Of a stretch of 64,000 nucleotides of DNA, positions 13,201 through 27,460 are shown piece by piece. Where the stretch lies: NCBI RefSeq assembly GCF_001649575.2, contig NC_051449.1, positions 19,809,447-19,873,446 on the forward strand. Direction: 5' to 3'. The stretch is from Kryptolebias marmoratus. Lineage: Eukaryota > Chordata > Actinopteri > Cyprinodontiformes > Rivulidae. The stretch's first letter is position 1. Every line of letters begins with the position of its first letter. The notes below the pieces were generated by a model. It had not been told where the DNA came from. It worked only from the letters and a program-made list of their open reading frames with translations, and ran no database searches. A program made the position numbers and the translations under genes.

Positions 13201-13875
13201 CAGAAACACAGGGAAACTGAAAAGAAACGACTGTAACAATCAGTCACATTGGGTTTTTTTGTGCTCAGGCAACGTTCAGCCAGAAACAGAGCTGAATGAC
13301 CAATAACGTAGCTAAATGACAGTACAGGAGCACTCATTACTCACTCACTCCTATGGTTACAAAAAGCAGGAATTGATTCATTTAACTTTAATTGCAGCAG
13401 TTCCTTTATGCTCCTGCTTCGAAGCATGTAATGGCCCAGTTTAAGTCAGTTTGGTAAGGGTGGCTGTGGCTTTGTGCCATCAGAGATCAATGATGAAATT
13501 TTCCTGAAATAACTGAAACAGACACATTCAGTTTCCAAGCAGCAGCCACTGGAAAACATTACCCGTTTCTTACTCTGGTTTATGTCATTTGACTGCTCGC
13601 TTAACTGATTTTTTTTCTTTCCTTTTTAGTTTCGGTGTGTGTGTGTAAGCATGTTTAAAGTAGATGTGTCAGAAAGCTGTGCCGGTCAGTTAGAGTCTCT
13701 CTTTCTTGATGTCACATCTCCCACCTGCAGGGTATTTTAAAGTGGCCAGTTTGCCTTCAGTTCAGGGGATGAACACAGCGGTGCAAAATGACTCAAACCC
13801 CCGCAGGAATGTCTAGATCCAATAACTGTTCACATTTCCTCATCCTGCAGTGCATTATCACCGCAACTCAACAGA
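10246..13875. other. Intergenic stretch with a short LINE/SINE-tail-like repeat
   Basis: Near 10716-10990, TCAAGTCAAATTTATTTAAA and CAAAGTGCTTTACAACATGT match a 3'-tail motif common in fish retroposons. From 11000 to 13875 I see AT-rich sequence, purine-rich runs (12360-12440), short CA/GT runs (12718-12735, 12896-12916) and no gene. Small ORFs here lack splice context and known domains. Confidence 0.5.
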
Positions 13876-14335
13876 GATAAAAGCAGTAGTTCAGATCTTT
13901 TTGCAGTGGGGCTCTGTGGAAGGTTCATGAACCATTAATAGTATTACATCCTGTATGTTTCCTAGGTGTTGTTTTCAGCTTTAGCTTGATCAGCTGGTGT
14001 TGTGGGTTGAACCTATAAGCCGTAAAGTTTTGGAATGGTGTTCACAGCATAACATAATCATAATGATGGGAGCTTGTCTAGGATTTAAACTCAAGGATCC
14101 TCTCATCTCAACTTAAAAATATATCCTCTGTTGTAGATAGCTCTTTGAATGACCTCAATATTGGAGAAATAGAGTTTAATTTTGACTGAGCTGATTGGCT
14201 CACAGCTAGTTCGAGCAGCTCAAAAGTGGGTTGCTGCTGTCTTTCAACAACTCCAGCCTCAAAATAATTTGTAACAGCTCATGCAGACACTGTTTAATAA
14301 ACCTTTAAACCATCAATTTGACAAAAATTCTATTA
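13876..14335 (+). repeat. Foldback family A, left part, interrupted and truncated
   Basis: AGTTCAGATCTTTTTGCAGT and GGCTCTGTGGAAGG open the copy. About 180 bases of unrelated sequence interrupt it. The arm then resumes with TCTGTTGTAGATAGCTCTTT and continues to AGACACTGTTTAATAAACCT, where another repeat takes over at about 14336. The right arm is missing. Confidence 0.65.
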
Positions 14336-14700
14336 AATTCTGTTTATTTATATGGCGCCACTTCACAGCAAGTTATCTCAGGGCACTATATAATGAAGGC
14401 CCCAGTTCACATCAAGTTACATGCATTTCAATATGGTCCAGAACAGATCCAGACCCACATCTGATGACATACCTTCAGTTCAATAACACAGTAAGATTAA
14501 GTACATATTAACATATTAATTAAAAAACTTTGTCTATCTAAAAAGAAACAGCAGATGGCATCAAACACGGGAGGGTGGGCGACAGTGGAGAGGAATAACT
14601 CCCTTTTAACAGGAAGAAACCTCCAGCAGAACCAGAACCAGGGTGAGCAGCCATCTTCCTTGATCGGCTGGGTGTCGAGAGAACACGATATGATTATTTA
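14336..14700 (+). repeat. Interspersed repeat C (GAAACCTCCAGCAGAACCAG family)
   Basis: It carries TTTATTTATATGGCGCCA, AGTTATCTCAGGGCACTATA, AACAGGAAGAAACCTCCAGC and AGAACCAGAACCAGG. A degenerate copy lies at 27955-28205. It looks like a common teleost retroposon tail, but I cannot assign a named family. Confidence 0.6.
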
Positions 14701-16439
14701 CAATTAATTGTGTGATTGCATTATGAGCTCTAGCACCGTCAGTACAGCCTGGGGTCACTTTCTGAAGGAATATCCTAATATTTCTGTCATTAAAAACTGT
14801 AAAAAGAAACTGACAACATAACATTCACATGAAAGTTTAGGAAGAAAATTCAATTTAGTTTGTCAAACTGGTATTTAGATATTGTCTTACAAACAGTAAA
14901 ACGACAAACTGTTTTTATTCATATTTATTTGGCAGATAGGAATATCTTTTTTTAAAAAATCTGCCCAAACAATACAAGCCTAAAGTTGCATTTTTGCAGA
15001 GTATCAATGATTCTTGCACAAAGCTATGTCATTTCAAAACAACAACAGTTTGACTTTTATGCTATATTAAACAATTAGATTTAGAAGAGCTGTTAGGATG
15101 CTTTTCTTCCTCCACCTAACTTTGTCATTTCTATGTTATGCTAAGCTAACAGTTTCACAGTTAGCACCTAGCCTAACAACCACAGAGAGGTGTCAGTGCT
15201 TTCATGTGCAGAGAGGCAGCAGAAACTAAACAATTACTTTAGTTTTTGCATGTGGATGTTTTATGGTGTGGGTTGTTCAGGTTAACGCTGTAAGTGAGAA
15301 TCCCTCAAAGCTTTTACTCGGAGTCCTGTCCAGAGGTGATTCATGTCAGAGAGAGAACCGGCGCTTTTGTGTCCGTGCGTTTTAAACACACTCATACATG
15401 GACCTAAATGTGGGGGAGTAGAAAGTGCGAAACGCTGAAATTCATTTCAGCCACATGTTTAAGCTATTACACAGAATCATCTTTATTCAGCTATAATGCA
15501 ATAATCTTAAGTTTGAACTGCAAAGTATTCAAAATCGGGGGTTCATCCTTTTCTTTTTGAGCACGCAGAATCCAATAACAGCAGCTCTGTATCTATATGT
15601 TTATCAGGAAAGGGAGGTTTGGGTATTCCCTGTCAGTCCATATGTGTCACTGCGCTGACATGAATTAGTACAACCGCCTCTCCTTTTTCCAGTCTGCACT
15701 CTCACCCTTGCCTGCAGCATCACATGGTCTAATAAAGACTGTGATACACCCTCACTGCTGAGCCGTACTATTGACTACTTTACGGACGAATTTCATACTC
15801 TGTCACTGTTATGTAACCCGTTTTGTTCAAACTGAAGAAACTCATGCAAATATGCAAACGCTCAAAGCTTACTGAGCAATCAGCAACTACTGACTGGAAT
15901 ACTCACGTGTATTTCTACACATACTGTGCATGGAAACAATATACAGATGTTGGGTAGGAATTTTAGCATCTTGTCACATATGACATGTCATCATGCTTAA
16001 CATAGTTATACACACGGCTAAGAGCCAGGATTTACCCCTTAGCACAAGCATAAATAAACAAGAGATTTATCCCTGAGTGTTTTTTTAATCAATGGTTAAA
16101 ACCAAGTACTTCCTCCTTATTCTTGAATCAATGCCTTAATTTGTATTTACATAAGAAGAAATTCTTAAAAATGGCTCCTCAATCAACTGTATCCATAATC
16201 TATGCAAAACCCTTTTGATACTTTATGAGATAAGCAAGGTTACTTTGTATTTTCTTCATTTTAGTCAGAATAATAATAATGTGCACATGCAAGTGCCAGT
16301 AAATGAAAAATGAGATTTGTCATCAAAGCAAATAATGAAAGGTAACAGACTGGGATCATGAATGGGACGTGATTATTTTCATTATACCAACAGATTTCAA
16401 CTGTATTAATGAGATGATGCTAAAGAGCAGATTCCAAAC
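14701..16439. other. Intergenic, no feature recognised
   Basis: The stretch is AT-rich and apparently unique, with no splice-flanked open frame and no repeat that I could match within the window. Conserved non-coding elements could be present but cannot be judged from one genome. Confidence 0.5.
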
Positions 16440-17045
16440 TGTAACTTAAAGCAGCAGCTCAGATCTTTTGAAGTGAGGTTCTGTGGAAAAGTAATATCTT
16501 ACCTGTTGTGAATAGCTCTTTGAACAACCTCAATTTGGAGAAGGTTTAGGTCTGCCAGGATTGACGAGCTAACAGCTAGTCCAAGACCAAAGCAAGGTGC
16601 TGTCAACTTAAAACAGTTTTAGACTCAAAACGTTCACAGAGGTTTGTCCAAATGCTATTATATAAACGTTTTACCAACATAAATTTGGCATCACACTAAT
16701 TCCGAAATAGCCTCAACTGCACAGGCTGTTCTACAACTAGTTGTGCTTGTAAATGACCATAGAGTTCCATGTAAATAACTGTGTAATGTGAAACCATCTG
16801 TGGCGTAAAGATTTATAAAATAGCATTCTATGAACAACTATGAAATTTATAAGACTGGAGTTGTTTTAAGACGGCATCAATCCGCTTTGCTCTTGGCCCT
16901 TTGACTAGCTGTTAGCCCATCATTTTTGTCTGAATTAAGCTCTATTTTTCCTGAGATTGTTCACAGACTTATCTACAACAGGTAAGATATTATTTGTTCA
17001 TAAGATTCCACAAAACCCGACTTCAAATGATCTGATCTATTCCTT
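16440..17045 (+). repeat. Foldback family A, best complete copy
   Basis: The left end reads CTTAAAGCAGCAGCTCAGAT and GAGGTTCTGTGGAAAAGTAA. The right end is the inverse: ATTCCACAAAACCCGACTTC and GATCTGATCTATTCCTTTAA. Inner parts also pair, for example GACGAGCTAACAGCTAGTCC against GACTAGCTGTTAGCCCATCA. The arms are about 230 bases and the middle about 150, giving a strong predicted hairpin. The CTTAAAG/CTTTAAG ends suggest a TTAA-type target site (inference). Confidence 0.8.
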
Positions 17046-17689
17046 TAAGACAAGTTCTTTTTTACAATTACATTTCATCATCTTTTGGTTTTGTTGTTAG
17101 CTAAATTGTAGCTTCCCTTTTTCTGAACAAACTGTGCTCCCCATAAAGCATCCACAGTGCATACAAAGATACTGATACTCCGATCAAACCAACAAAAGCA
17201 GAAAGCAGAACTCATTTAGCACAATGTGCTGTTTGCCAGTAGGTTCCACTGACACACGCAGAAATAAAGCATTATGGTTCTTTAAGGCTTCAAAAACCCA
17301 GTAGAACCTCAAAAATAAGAAGAATTTCTAAAAATTACATTTACTGTTTTGCTTTCTAAGTAAACTGAGGATAATATGAAAAATGAGTAAAAATAAAGCA
17401 ACAAACAAATCTAACTAGTCTGTGCAAAAGCTGCTTGGTGCCATATTTAAATAAGTCATGAATGTGCAGCCACTGTGATCCAAACAACAGCAGGAAGTGC
17501 AGAAAAGCATCCAAATTTTAATTTCTAAAAGTCTTCAAACAAAACAAGCCTCTGTTTTGCAACATTGGGTAAAAATACAGTCATATATTAAAAAATATCA
17601 ATAATGATAAGAGCTCAAAACAAACAAAAAAAGCTTTAACTGAAACTATTATATTGCAACCATTAATAAAAATAATATGAAACTGGAAA
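17046..17689. other. Intergenic, no feature recognised
   Basis: AT-rich sequence without an open frame of note and without a match to the other repeats in the window. Confidence 0.5.
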
Positions 17690-18260
17690 AGTTCTGATAA
17701 AACCTTTAAAGGGTGCCAATGCAGCTACTGCCTGAAATTAAAACATCTGTCAACTTTCTTCTCTAAAGCCCCAAAATGCCACCATGGTAACCACATGTCT
17801 TTCACTCCCTGACAGCACTCCTAATAAGACAGAAACGCAGAGTAGAGCATAAGCCTTAAACAGTCGCAGTGTGTAGATTAAAGGTTGGGGGAAAAAGCTC
17901 CCAAACTGTGAGTGCAGAAGTGACTGGTCATCACACCTGTCAAGGTTTATGTTTGGACAGTGTAGGAAATATGAGAAGTTCAAAAAAAAAAACCTTCACT
18001 TCCTGTTTGAAGGCACACTCTGAGCTCAGATACAATAGAAGGCAATGGGAGTTTGGATGTGCGCACCAGAATTAGAGAGAAAACCATACGACCTACAGTG
18101 TTGAGAGATGCACTGGGTGAAAGAAGACAAAAATATGCACATTTTATTCTATGAACTGTATAAGAAGCTTGTGTAAAGAAGAAGATCTTGGAAAGTTTGG
18201 ACTGAGTGACATCTTCAGTCTCTAAGCTGAACATTCTGCAGTAAAATCTCTAAAAATCAG
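17690..18260 (+). repeat. Interspersed repeat D, copy 1
   Basis: It shares an ordered set of words with 34545-35118: GGGTGCCA..GCAGC, TCCCTGACAGCACTC, GAGTTTGGATG followed by GCGCAC, TAGAGAGAAAAC or the like, and GAGAGA..GACAAAAA. The copies differ at many sites, so this is an old family. No coding potential is seen. I do not know its name. Confidence 0.65.
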
Positions 18261-20529
18261 AAAACCTAAAATGTAGTTGTGTAAAATCTGTAAAAAATAT
18301 CCAAAAGATAGATCAGTCATCAAAGGTCCAACTTTCTGTGACACGTTAAAACTCTGAATAAAGTTCCTATTGCAAAGTCTCAAAGGTGTCTGTTATTTTT
18401 TTAATTTTTGTTTTGTTCACGTCTTGAAATATACAGCTCCTTAAATTTATAACACTATTCCCAATGGAGCCTCTTATTTTGAAGCGGTTGTTTTTTGTGG
18501 GTGCTTTCCAAAGCTGCAGGAGGAGCAGCGAATCAGAAATCTTGACGGAAACAGAAAAATAACAGCTCATTTTCAATACGGATTGCGTCAATGTGTATGC
18601 ATTAGTGACCTAACATTTATACGTAGTTAAATGTCATCTTTTCCCATCTGATGTTGATAGGGTTCATTTGCAAAGAATCTCTGGTAAGTTCAGACATGGC
18701 TGACCAAACAAGAAGGCGTAAAGAACAGCCACCAATCGATGCATGCACCCTTTACCTCTTTATCTTTATATAACCAAAGTGTGCGCTCAGCCACGACTCA
18801 TCATGCGTGTCAGATCAGTTAGTAATAATGGAGCAATCACTCATCCCTGCTATGTTTTTGTTCTAACTTGTGTTACTGCAATAGGAAGAGAACCGTCTGC
18901 AGCCCCAAAGCATCTCTGTTATATTTGTTTTTGACTCCACCTGTTGTAATCAAAGTTATGTTTTGTCCAGCAGTTTCAGAGTTTTTGTTGTAACCAGTGG
19001 CCAGATAAAAGTTTATTTTTATTACATCAATACACAGTGATGTTTATGGGCCAAACAGCTTTTAAACAATTATTCTCAGGATTTTCAGCTACAATCAGCT
19101 TGTCAAAAAGATTTGTTTTTCAATTTGGTGAATCAGGCTGTTAATTAGGCCATCCTGCTAACTCCTGACAATATTAGATTTGGAAAGAAAATTTTAGATC
19201 GGATTAAAAATGCTTTCATGTGAATGATTCCCTACGAATAAATGACAGAAACTCATTCACTGCAAACAAATGACTTTAATCTCTCACTACCGACTGCATT
19301 CCTGCTTGTTGAACAAATGATTAAACAAATCATTCAATTAGATTAATTCCCCTAAAAGACAATTGATTATGAATGAGTCAATACTAAACCAGTTCTGCTT
19401 TATACACCCAGCCCATGTGGTGGCCCCAGTAAAGAAATTATCAGCAACAAAATGCACCGTTTAAAAAATGCAATCACCATCAAATCTTATTCTCTTCTTA
19501 TTGCTCATACATCAATATTAGCAGTGAATCATAATAAGGAATTTGTCAATATCGCGTTCTTATTATTTCTAGAGTCTCCATCTCAAAAGCTTCAAAATGA
19601 TTTGTAGTTTGTTGAAATTTGGTAATTTATCATCTGTCAACAAGCTAGCTGTGTTAGAAAACTCGATTTGTTTTGGTCTGGAGGGATGCGATTGGGAATA
19701 GCAGCTCTATATTTAAAAAGGAGAATGCCCAAGCTTCACAATGACCCCATTAAGCGAAGGGATTTCCCGGTGCTACAGCTGCCGGCAGAGAAAAAAAATG
19801 GTCAGTTTCAAATGAAGTTATGAAGATTATAAGACAAAAGAATATTTCTAAAGACATACCTGTTAGAAAACTTATCAGAAGTAGGAAGTAGGAGTAGGAA
19901 GATTGTATGCTATTTTAGTTACTGGGATTGCTAAATTGCCTCTTTATGGTCTAATTTTTAAGCAAATCAAGAAAAAAAAGAATCTAAATTTTTACTTTTT
20001 TTTGAACTGCAGCCTGTGCTCATTTGGCCAGCACAGGTCACATTTATGACCATAAATAATTAAATGGAATTTAAAATAAGGGGTATTTATGCTTGTGGTT
20101 GTTGTTTCTTTTTAGTTTTTCTCATTTTTAGTAGACAGTATATTTTTTATTGTCTGTGTTAAAAGTCTGCAGAGTTTTAATAAAATAATAATAAAGGTAA
20201 CATGCAACTCAATAAATAATCTCCCACAGAAAGCAGCCATGAAACAACACTTGCATAATGAGGTCCAGTGGTTGGTTTGTTCCACCTCAAGTGAAGAATG
20301 AGCAGCTGTTTAGCCATGAACAATTTTTAACCAATCAGAGCAAATTGGATTTTTTTTATGGGGGCATGGCTTCATTAAACAGGAAATAAAACCAGCTGAT
20401 GTTGCAGCATCACACATTTTGTTTTAAACAATTCAGTTTTGGAAAATTAAAGCCTGGAAAATTGTTTCCTTGGACACTCAAAACAACGTTATAAACATTT
20501 AATTTAATTAAGCACAATACAGGTTCTTT
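18261..20529. other. Intergenic, no feature recognised
   Basis: AT-rich, apparently unique sequence. Short open frames occur (for example 18743-18934) but have no acceptor/donor context and no similarity that I recognise. Confidence 0.5.
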
Positions 20530-21430
20530 AAATGGATAATGAGGTCATTTTGAAGTGGGGTTCTGTGGAAAGCTTATGAGCAATCATTATCTTACTTGCT
20601 GTAAAAATAGCTCTTTAAGTGAACAGTACTCTAAAAGGACTGACGAGCTAATGGATAATCCGGACATAGCGAAGCTCAAAGTGGATGACTGTCATCTTGA
20701 AACAGCTCCAGTTGAAAAAGTTACATCGCGGTCCATGCAAACATTGTTTTCTAAACCTTTACAGAGCCAGTTTGTGGTTATTTGCAAACACAAATAGCAG
20801 CGGCTTGCCTTGCTGTATCACTTCTTATGCAGCCTGAGGAACTTCCATCAGAGGTTTCATGACGTTTCTTCAGAAAAAAAAAACACGTAAAAATTGACAG
20901 CAGTTTAAATAATAGCATTTACAGGAAAAAGTATGAAATCTCGGTAATTTAAGTTGTGTCTTAAACAACTCCAATCTTCAAAATTTCATAGCGGTCCACG
21001 AAAACACTATTATTATTTAAACCCTAATTCTCATTGCTTCTCATTGCATGTTTTTTCTGTCCGAAATATTATTCCAGCAGGACGTGATCCCTGGCTGCAC
21101 TGGAAGTGCTCTAGCTAGCTGCTGCACCTATTTGCAGCTTGCAAATAACAGAAATCTATGTCAACAACTGTGATGCAAAACAATCGATGGTGTACAGGTA
21201 TAAAGTGGGATAAAGTTTTTGAGGTTGGAGTTGTTTTAAGATGGCAACAACCCATTTTAATCTTAGCTGTGTTTGAACTACCCGTTACTTTATCCTTCCT
21301 GTCAAAATTAAACTCTATTTCTCCAAACTGAAACAAAGAGCTATTTACAACAGGTAAGATATTATTTGTTCACAACCTTTCTATAGAATCCCACCTCAAA
21401 CTGTCCCAGATATACCTTTAAGGGTATGGT
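20530..21430 (+). repeat. Foldback family A, long or compound copy
   Basis: The left end has GTGGGGTTCTGTGGAAAGCT and ATCTTACTTGCTGTAAAAAT. The right end has CAACAGGTAAGATATTATTT and AGATATACCTTTAAGGG. It is about 900 bases, with an extra internal arm-like block near 20960-21020, so it may be two merged copies. Confidence 0.7.
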
Positions 21431-21756
21431 TGACTTATTTTCTCCAAGAATTCCACTTTTTCTGGCCAACAAAACTACCGGTACTTCTCTTTCACACACA
21501 ACACAGAAATGAACAACATATGAAGAACAGATTTGCATATAAGGTGGGGACCTCCACTGTGGAGACTAAAAAATGTGTTACATCACCTGAAAGCCCACTA
21601 CAAATGCAAAGAAAGACATTCCTTATTTTCTTTTTTGAAAGCTAATCCTGTTAAAGAGACTGCATTTTCCTTGAATATTAGACTTCGCAGACAGTCGTGG
21701 AGGCTAACAGGAGGCACTGTGGGAATCCCTCTTAGACGGGGTGGGATTAAAGTCTT

Positions 21757-24700
21757 TTAAACAGTATATGTGTTTTTTAAACTCCTGTTGTTGCAGTCTT
21801 TTCTGCCTCGCGACGAGTGACTCGTCTCATTGCTTTCGTCCTCGTTCTCCAAATCCAGCTGCTCGTCTTTCTTCTTGATGTAGCGCTCGTACAGCACCAT
21901 GACGACGCCCATCAACCACGCTGACACGGTGCCAGCGGCAAAGATGACGAAGCCGATGACAACGAAGAAGAGGTAGTCCCAGGAGCCCAGAGTCTGGTGA
22001 CACAACGTCCGTAGCTGGATGCCCACCTCACCCAGACGGCGACCTTGCATGTCAGCAGGCGATCCGCAGACTGTCTGACCCTCATCTGTCACACAAACAC
22101 AACAAGGAATGATGAGAATTAATCAGGACCATTCAGTCCATCAGCAGCCCTCACTGTCATACACACAAGTGTTCTTCCTTTTGTTAACTATAAAGACTTC
22201 TGCCTATTTTCTGATAAATTCATAAAATTAAAGGTCTAGCATTCCTGCTGCTTTTCATGCCAGAGTTTTATACTAAAATCCTCTTATGTTGAGAAATGAT
22301 GGAGTTATAGCATTTTGGTTATACCTTGAAAATGACAATATGCGCAATCTTGTGCGATAATGTGAAACCTTGCATTATCTGTTAATGCTTGAAGAATGAG
22401 TTGTGAATGACTGCCAGCTACTACCACACTAAATTTTAGCTCAATAGCTGTAAAATCAGCTGAACTTAAACCTTTTTTCTGTTTTCTGAAGTCAGTTGGC
22501 TATAATGGCCATCTTGAATTGGGTTGAGTCCAAAAGTTGTTTATTTGAAAATGGACGTCCAGTGATTATTTTCTGAACGTTGAACCAAAATTCGTTTGGT
22601 GATTCATGAGCTGTACAGACAAACAAATACATACAGGCAAAAACACTGTTGCTCTGCCTTCAGCAGCGGGTGATAAATACTGGTTTAAAACTCTCTGAAA
22701 AGTTGGTTTTCTTTCAAGAATTAATCTGTAAGAACAAATAAATGTTTTTACGTACAGATAGATTGTTTTTAAATATGATGAGAGAACAAAATGTATATTC
22801 CTAAAATCTTGCTGCACTCTCCATGAACTGTTACAACATGGATGAATGGAAGCAAACTTGGAAAATCTTCAGTGAGAAGGTAATCTTAATGTTTCTACAC
22901 TCTTAGTGCTCATCATATAGGTTCGCCTGCTATTTTCCACATTCCTGAGATGCGCTTGTGTGTCCTCACCACGCCCAATACATCAGCAGCATATTCACAC
23001 AACAGTGCTACCACTTCTGATACAGCCATAATCTCACCACCCTGGTCCCACCTTCAGGATGCGGCTCCGTGACAAAAGATCACCACTGTGTTAGGTTGTT
23101 TCCATAATCTTGATATGTTTGCAGTATTTTCCTATAAGCAGGTCAATGAGCACATTAAATCTTATTCCTTTCTCATCCAGCAGGCCTGACCATCATGAGA
23201 ACAAGTCCTTCTTAATTTGCATGCAAAAGGTGAATAAAGGATGGCTGAGCAGGAGTCGTTATTTTTTTTATTTTTTGCAGCCTTGTGGTGAGAGCGTGGC
23301 ACGATCCTGTTGGTTGTAGTGAAAGCTGTAGCTGCACACAATATGCGTTTAAGCTGCACCAACAAGAGAGTTGCATTAACTTCCTTAGATCGCTGCTAGA
23401 GCAGTGTGGGTGTGATGGGGTCATAGCCTAGGCCTAGGCATGAGTCTAGCATTGACGATTTTAATCCAAATTCTCAACAACCAAGACACTCCAGTGTGCA
23501 CAAGCCCCACATCATGAAGACACTGCTAACTCGCGCCACCCAGAACCTCAATACAGAAAAAAAACACTGCAACAAAAAAAAAAAAACTACAATGACCTCA
23601 CTATGGAAATTTTGAGCATGCTTAAAGCCCTCTACAATCTACCACACTATATTATGTGTAATTGGGAACCCACTGCATTCTTAATATACCCCCGAAGACC
23701 TTGCCAAGACCCTGCAAAGACCATCCACATTCTGGCTGATATTCTTCTGCTGTAACAGGGTTGTTATCCAGTGTGAAAGGCGCCTCATATTTACACAAAT
23801 ATTCAGACCCTTTACTTAGTGCTGGTTTAAAGCTTCTTCATCAAAATCCGTACACTTATGAAGCCCTTCAGTCTTTTTAAAGAATAAACATGAGGTGCAA
23901 CTTTGCCTTAAAGTTTCTTTTGTTTGTTCCTCCTGTCAGAATCCTTTGAGCTCTATCAGATTAGATGGAGGCCTTCAGGGCACAGTGATTTTCATGGCTC
24001 TCCTGTGACACTCTGCTGCATTCAGGGTTGATAATAATGAAGTGACGCTCAGGTTCCTTCACAGATGCCACTGGGAACTGTGACTAAATAGTTTAATCCT
24101 TGCTTCATCAAATCCTTTAATTTTTCTTCTCATTAGCTCAGAGTAATTCTGATGGCAGATTCCCAGCTGGAAGACAAGTGTTGTAAAGAGGAATGGCTTT
24201 TGTCTGGTGACTCTATTTGAAAGGCCAAATAGACAGAGAGCTGCTTGGGGGTTGTATGGTTTTCTCATCTCTACAACAGAAAACTGGATCTTTAAAAATC
24301 TACACTCTAAACACACCAGCAAACATACAAGATAAACAACCTTAACAACCATTTGCAAATATAACCCCAATTCCAAATAAGTTTGGACATTGTGGAAAAA
24401 TGTAAATAAAAACTGAATCCATCCATCCAATATCTGCCATTTCACGTCGGGTCATGGGGGCAGCAGCTTGAACAGGGAAGCCCAGACATCTCTTTCCTTA
24501 GCCACCTCTTGCAGTTCTTCCGAGAGGATTCCAAGGCATTCCCAGTCCAGTCAAGAGACATAGTCTCTCCAGTGTGTCCTGGATTTTTCCCAGGGTCTCC
24601 TTCTAGTTGGATTTGCCCAGAACACTTTCCTAGGGAGGCATCCAGGCAGCATCCTTATCAGATGCACCGAACCACCTCAACTGGGTCCTCTCAATGTGGA

Positions 24701-27384
24701 GGAGCAGCAGCTCTACTCCAATTCCCTCCCGGATAACTAAACTTTGCACCCCGTCTTTAAGGCAGAGCCCAGCTACTCTGTGCAGAAAACTCATTTTGAC
24801 CTCCTGTATCTGCAGTCTCATTCTTTTGGTCACTACCCAAAGTGCATGACCACAGGTGATGGTAGGAACATGGACCGACCAGTAAACAGAGAGTTTTGTC
24901 TTGGAGCTGAGCTCCCTCTTCACCACAACAGACCAGTACAGAGTACGCAATACTGCGGAAGTAGTATGTAATTGGTAATTTCAGGACTCCATTAAATTAA
25001 TATATGTTGAGAAAAACTAAGTTTTAGTATTCACTCCTTTCAGAGGAATCTCACCTTACCACTTAGTTTCTGTCATCGGATCTTTTAGCATAGTGTTTTT
25101 TTTTAGCATAGTGTTTTTGAGATATTATACTAAAACTTAAAATGCATAAATCTGCACCAGAGTAACAATGTTGCCCTTCTTTATCAAAATACCACAAAGC
25201 TTTAGGGGCTTCCCTTCTTCTACAGTTCTGAGTTAATACAGCATTAAGTCACGAAAAATTATGAATTCTTCAGCCTCCTTTTCCCCACACAGGATTAGAG
25301 AGTGTCTTGGGTTTTTCTGTCTGCCTGCGACCACAGATAGAAATGCTTCTCATCATCAGGCATTTGGTTCGACTACAGCTAAGACCAGCTGAAAACCACA
25401 AACCCAAACAAAAGATTGAGTTCCCGCTCTTCTAGAAAGCTGACTGATGATACAGTAAATTCAAAGGGCCTATCACTCCAAATTAAATACACCACATGAT
25501 AGATGTTAAGGTCTGCAGCAGCTGACAGCCATTTTTGTGAAAATAACCCTGAAGGTTGTTTTTTTTTGTTGCTGTGAGGACAAACTACAACTCAACAGAA
25601 TGCTGCTTTTCTGTACGGACACTTTTTCTAATTGGCATCTTTTTTTGTAGCTTTTCTGTTGAGGAAGGGGAGGATTCCCAGTGGAAGAGATCAAAAGGCT
25701 TGAAAGTTTCTGCCAAGGGAACAGTTTTCTTGAACCTTTTTTCTGCACCAACAACTTTAAAATTGCAGCCTCGCTTTGCAGACATGTTTTGCTTTTAAAA
25801 TGTGGTTTGTGCCTGTATGTAGGCTAGAGAAAATGTGAAATATGTCTAAAAATGTGCCACTTTAACCCCCTGCACATGAAGAAATGTTTCAGGAAAATAC
25901 ACAGCACAGGACACGTATTAAAGGCTTTTTGTACCACAGTAACAATTACGCATTTCTTTATTTAGCTGTGTTTAATGACAGCAGAGGCAGTTTATCACTG
26001 CACGTTGCTGAAGAGGTTTTTAAAATCCATTGTTCCTTTGCCATCTTTTCCATCAGTTACTTCACCTTTACAGTTTAATGTTCACCAAAACCAAGCAAAT
26101 TTTGTTTTTAAAGAAAGAATCAAAGCCCTAGTTTAGATCTTTTGAAATTGGGTTCGGTGAAAAGGTAATAAACCTTATCTTACCTGCTGCAGATAGCTCT
26201 TTTAACTCTGTCTATATTGATGAACTAATGTCTAGTCCAAGCAGGGCCAAATCAAAGTTGATTGCTGTCATTTTAAAGCAACTCCAGTCTCAATTTCTTT
26301 CAGTGGCATGTGAATATTATTGTTTACATCTCCATCAATTTCTCTGGAGAGCTGGACTCCATCAGGGCGGCCCATTGTTACCGATTCTTTTCATGACTTT
26401 TATGGACAGAATTTCTCAGTGCAGCCAGGGGGGCGGAGAGGGTCCGGTTTGGTGGCCTCAAGATTCTGTTTCTGCTGTTTGTAGATGATGGGGTCCTGTT
26501 GGTGTCATCATACCATGATCTTCAGCTCTCACTACAGCGATTCGCAGCCAAGTCTGAAGCAACTGGGATGAGGACCAGCACCTTCAAACAGAATCTGAAG
26601 CCATGGTCTTTAGTCTGAAAAGGGTGGACTGCTGTCTCCGCATTAGGAGTGAGGTGTTGATTCAATTGGAGGAGTTTAAGTACCTCGAGGTCTTGTTTAT
26701 GAAAGAGAAAATAATGGAGCTTAAGATTGGCAGATAGATCTGTGCGACTTCCTCAGTATTGGGTACTCTGATGGCCTGTTGTGATGAAGAGGGATCTGAG
26801 CTGCAAGGCAAAATAGGGGGCGGGGTGGACTCGTAGTAGAGCTGCTGCCCCTCTACATCGAAAGGAGCCAGCTGAGGTGGTTTAGGCATTTGGTAAGGAT
26901 GCCCCCTGGACACCTCCCTACGAAGGTGTTTTAGGCATGTCCAACTGGAAGGAGACCCCAGGGAAGAGAGACTATGTCTCTCGGCTGGCCTGGGAATGCC
27001 TTGGAATCCTCCAGGAAGAGGTGGAAGAGGTGGCTGTGGAGAGGGATGTCTGGGGTTCCCTGTTCAAGCAGCTGCTCCCATGATCCGACTCAAGAACAAG
27101 TGGTAAATAATAGATGGATGGATGGATGGATGGATGGATGGATGGATGGATGGATGGATGGATGGATGGATGGATGGAATTGCCCCAGCTAGCTATTGGT
27201 GTTTCTGTTTGTGTCACATTTTGTGCTTGGTTTGCTAATTTGTCCAGTGTTTGTTCTTTTTTTTTCAATTTCTTTTGAATTTACAAGAATATTTCTGTAT
27301 ATTTTATTTCTGCTTGTGTTTTCTGTTAACAGTAACCAGTGTTTAGTACCTGTTTAACCTGGCATTTTTAGTTTTGGAACTACA

Positions 27385-27460
<76 letters not shown>

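Noticed and set aside
24059..24445. 128-codon minus-strand frame in the lrrc52 intron
   Set aside because: No recognised domain, no splice context, and it overlaps the LINE tail at its upstream end; its length is unremarkable for AT-rich DNA.
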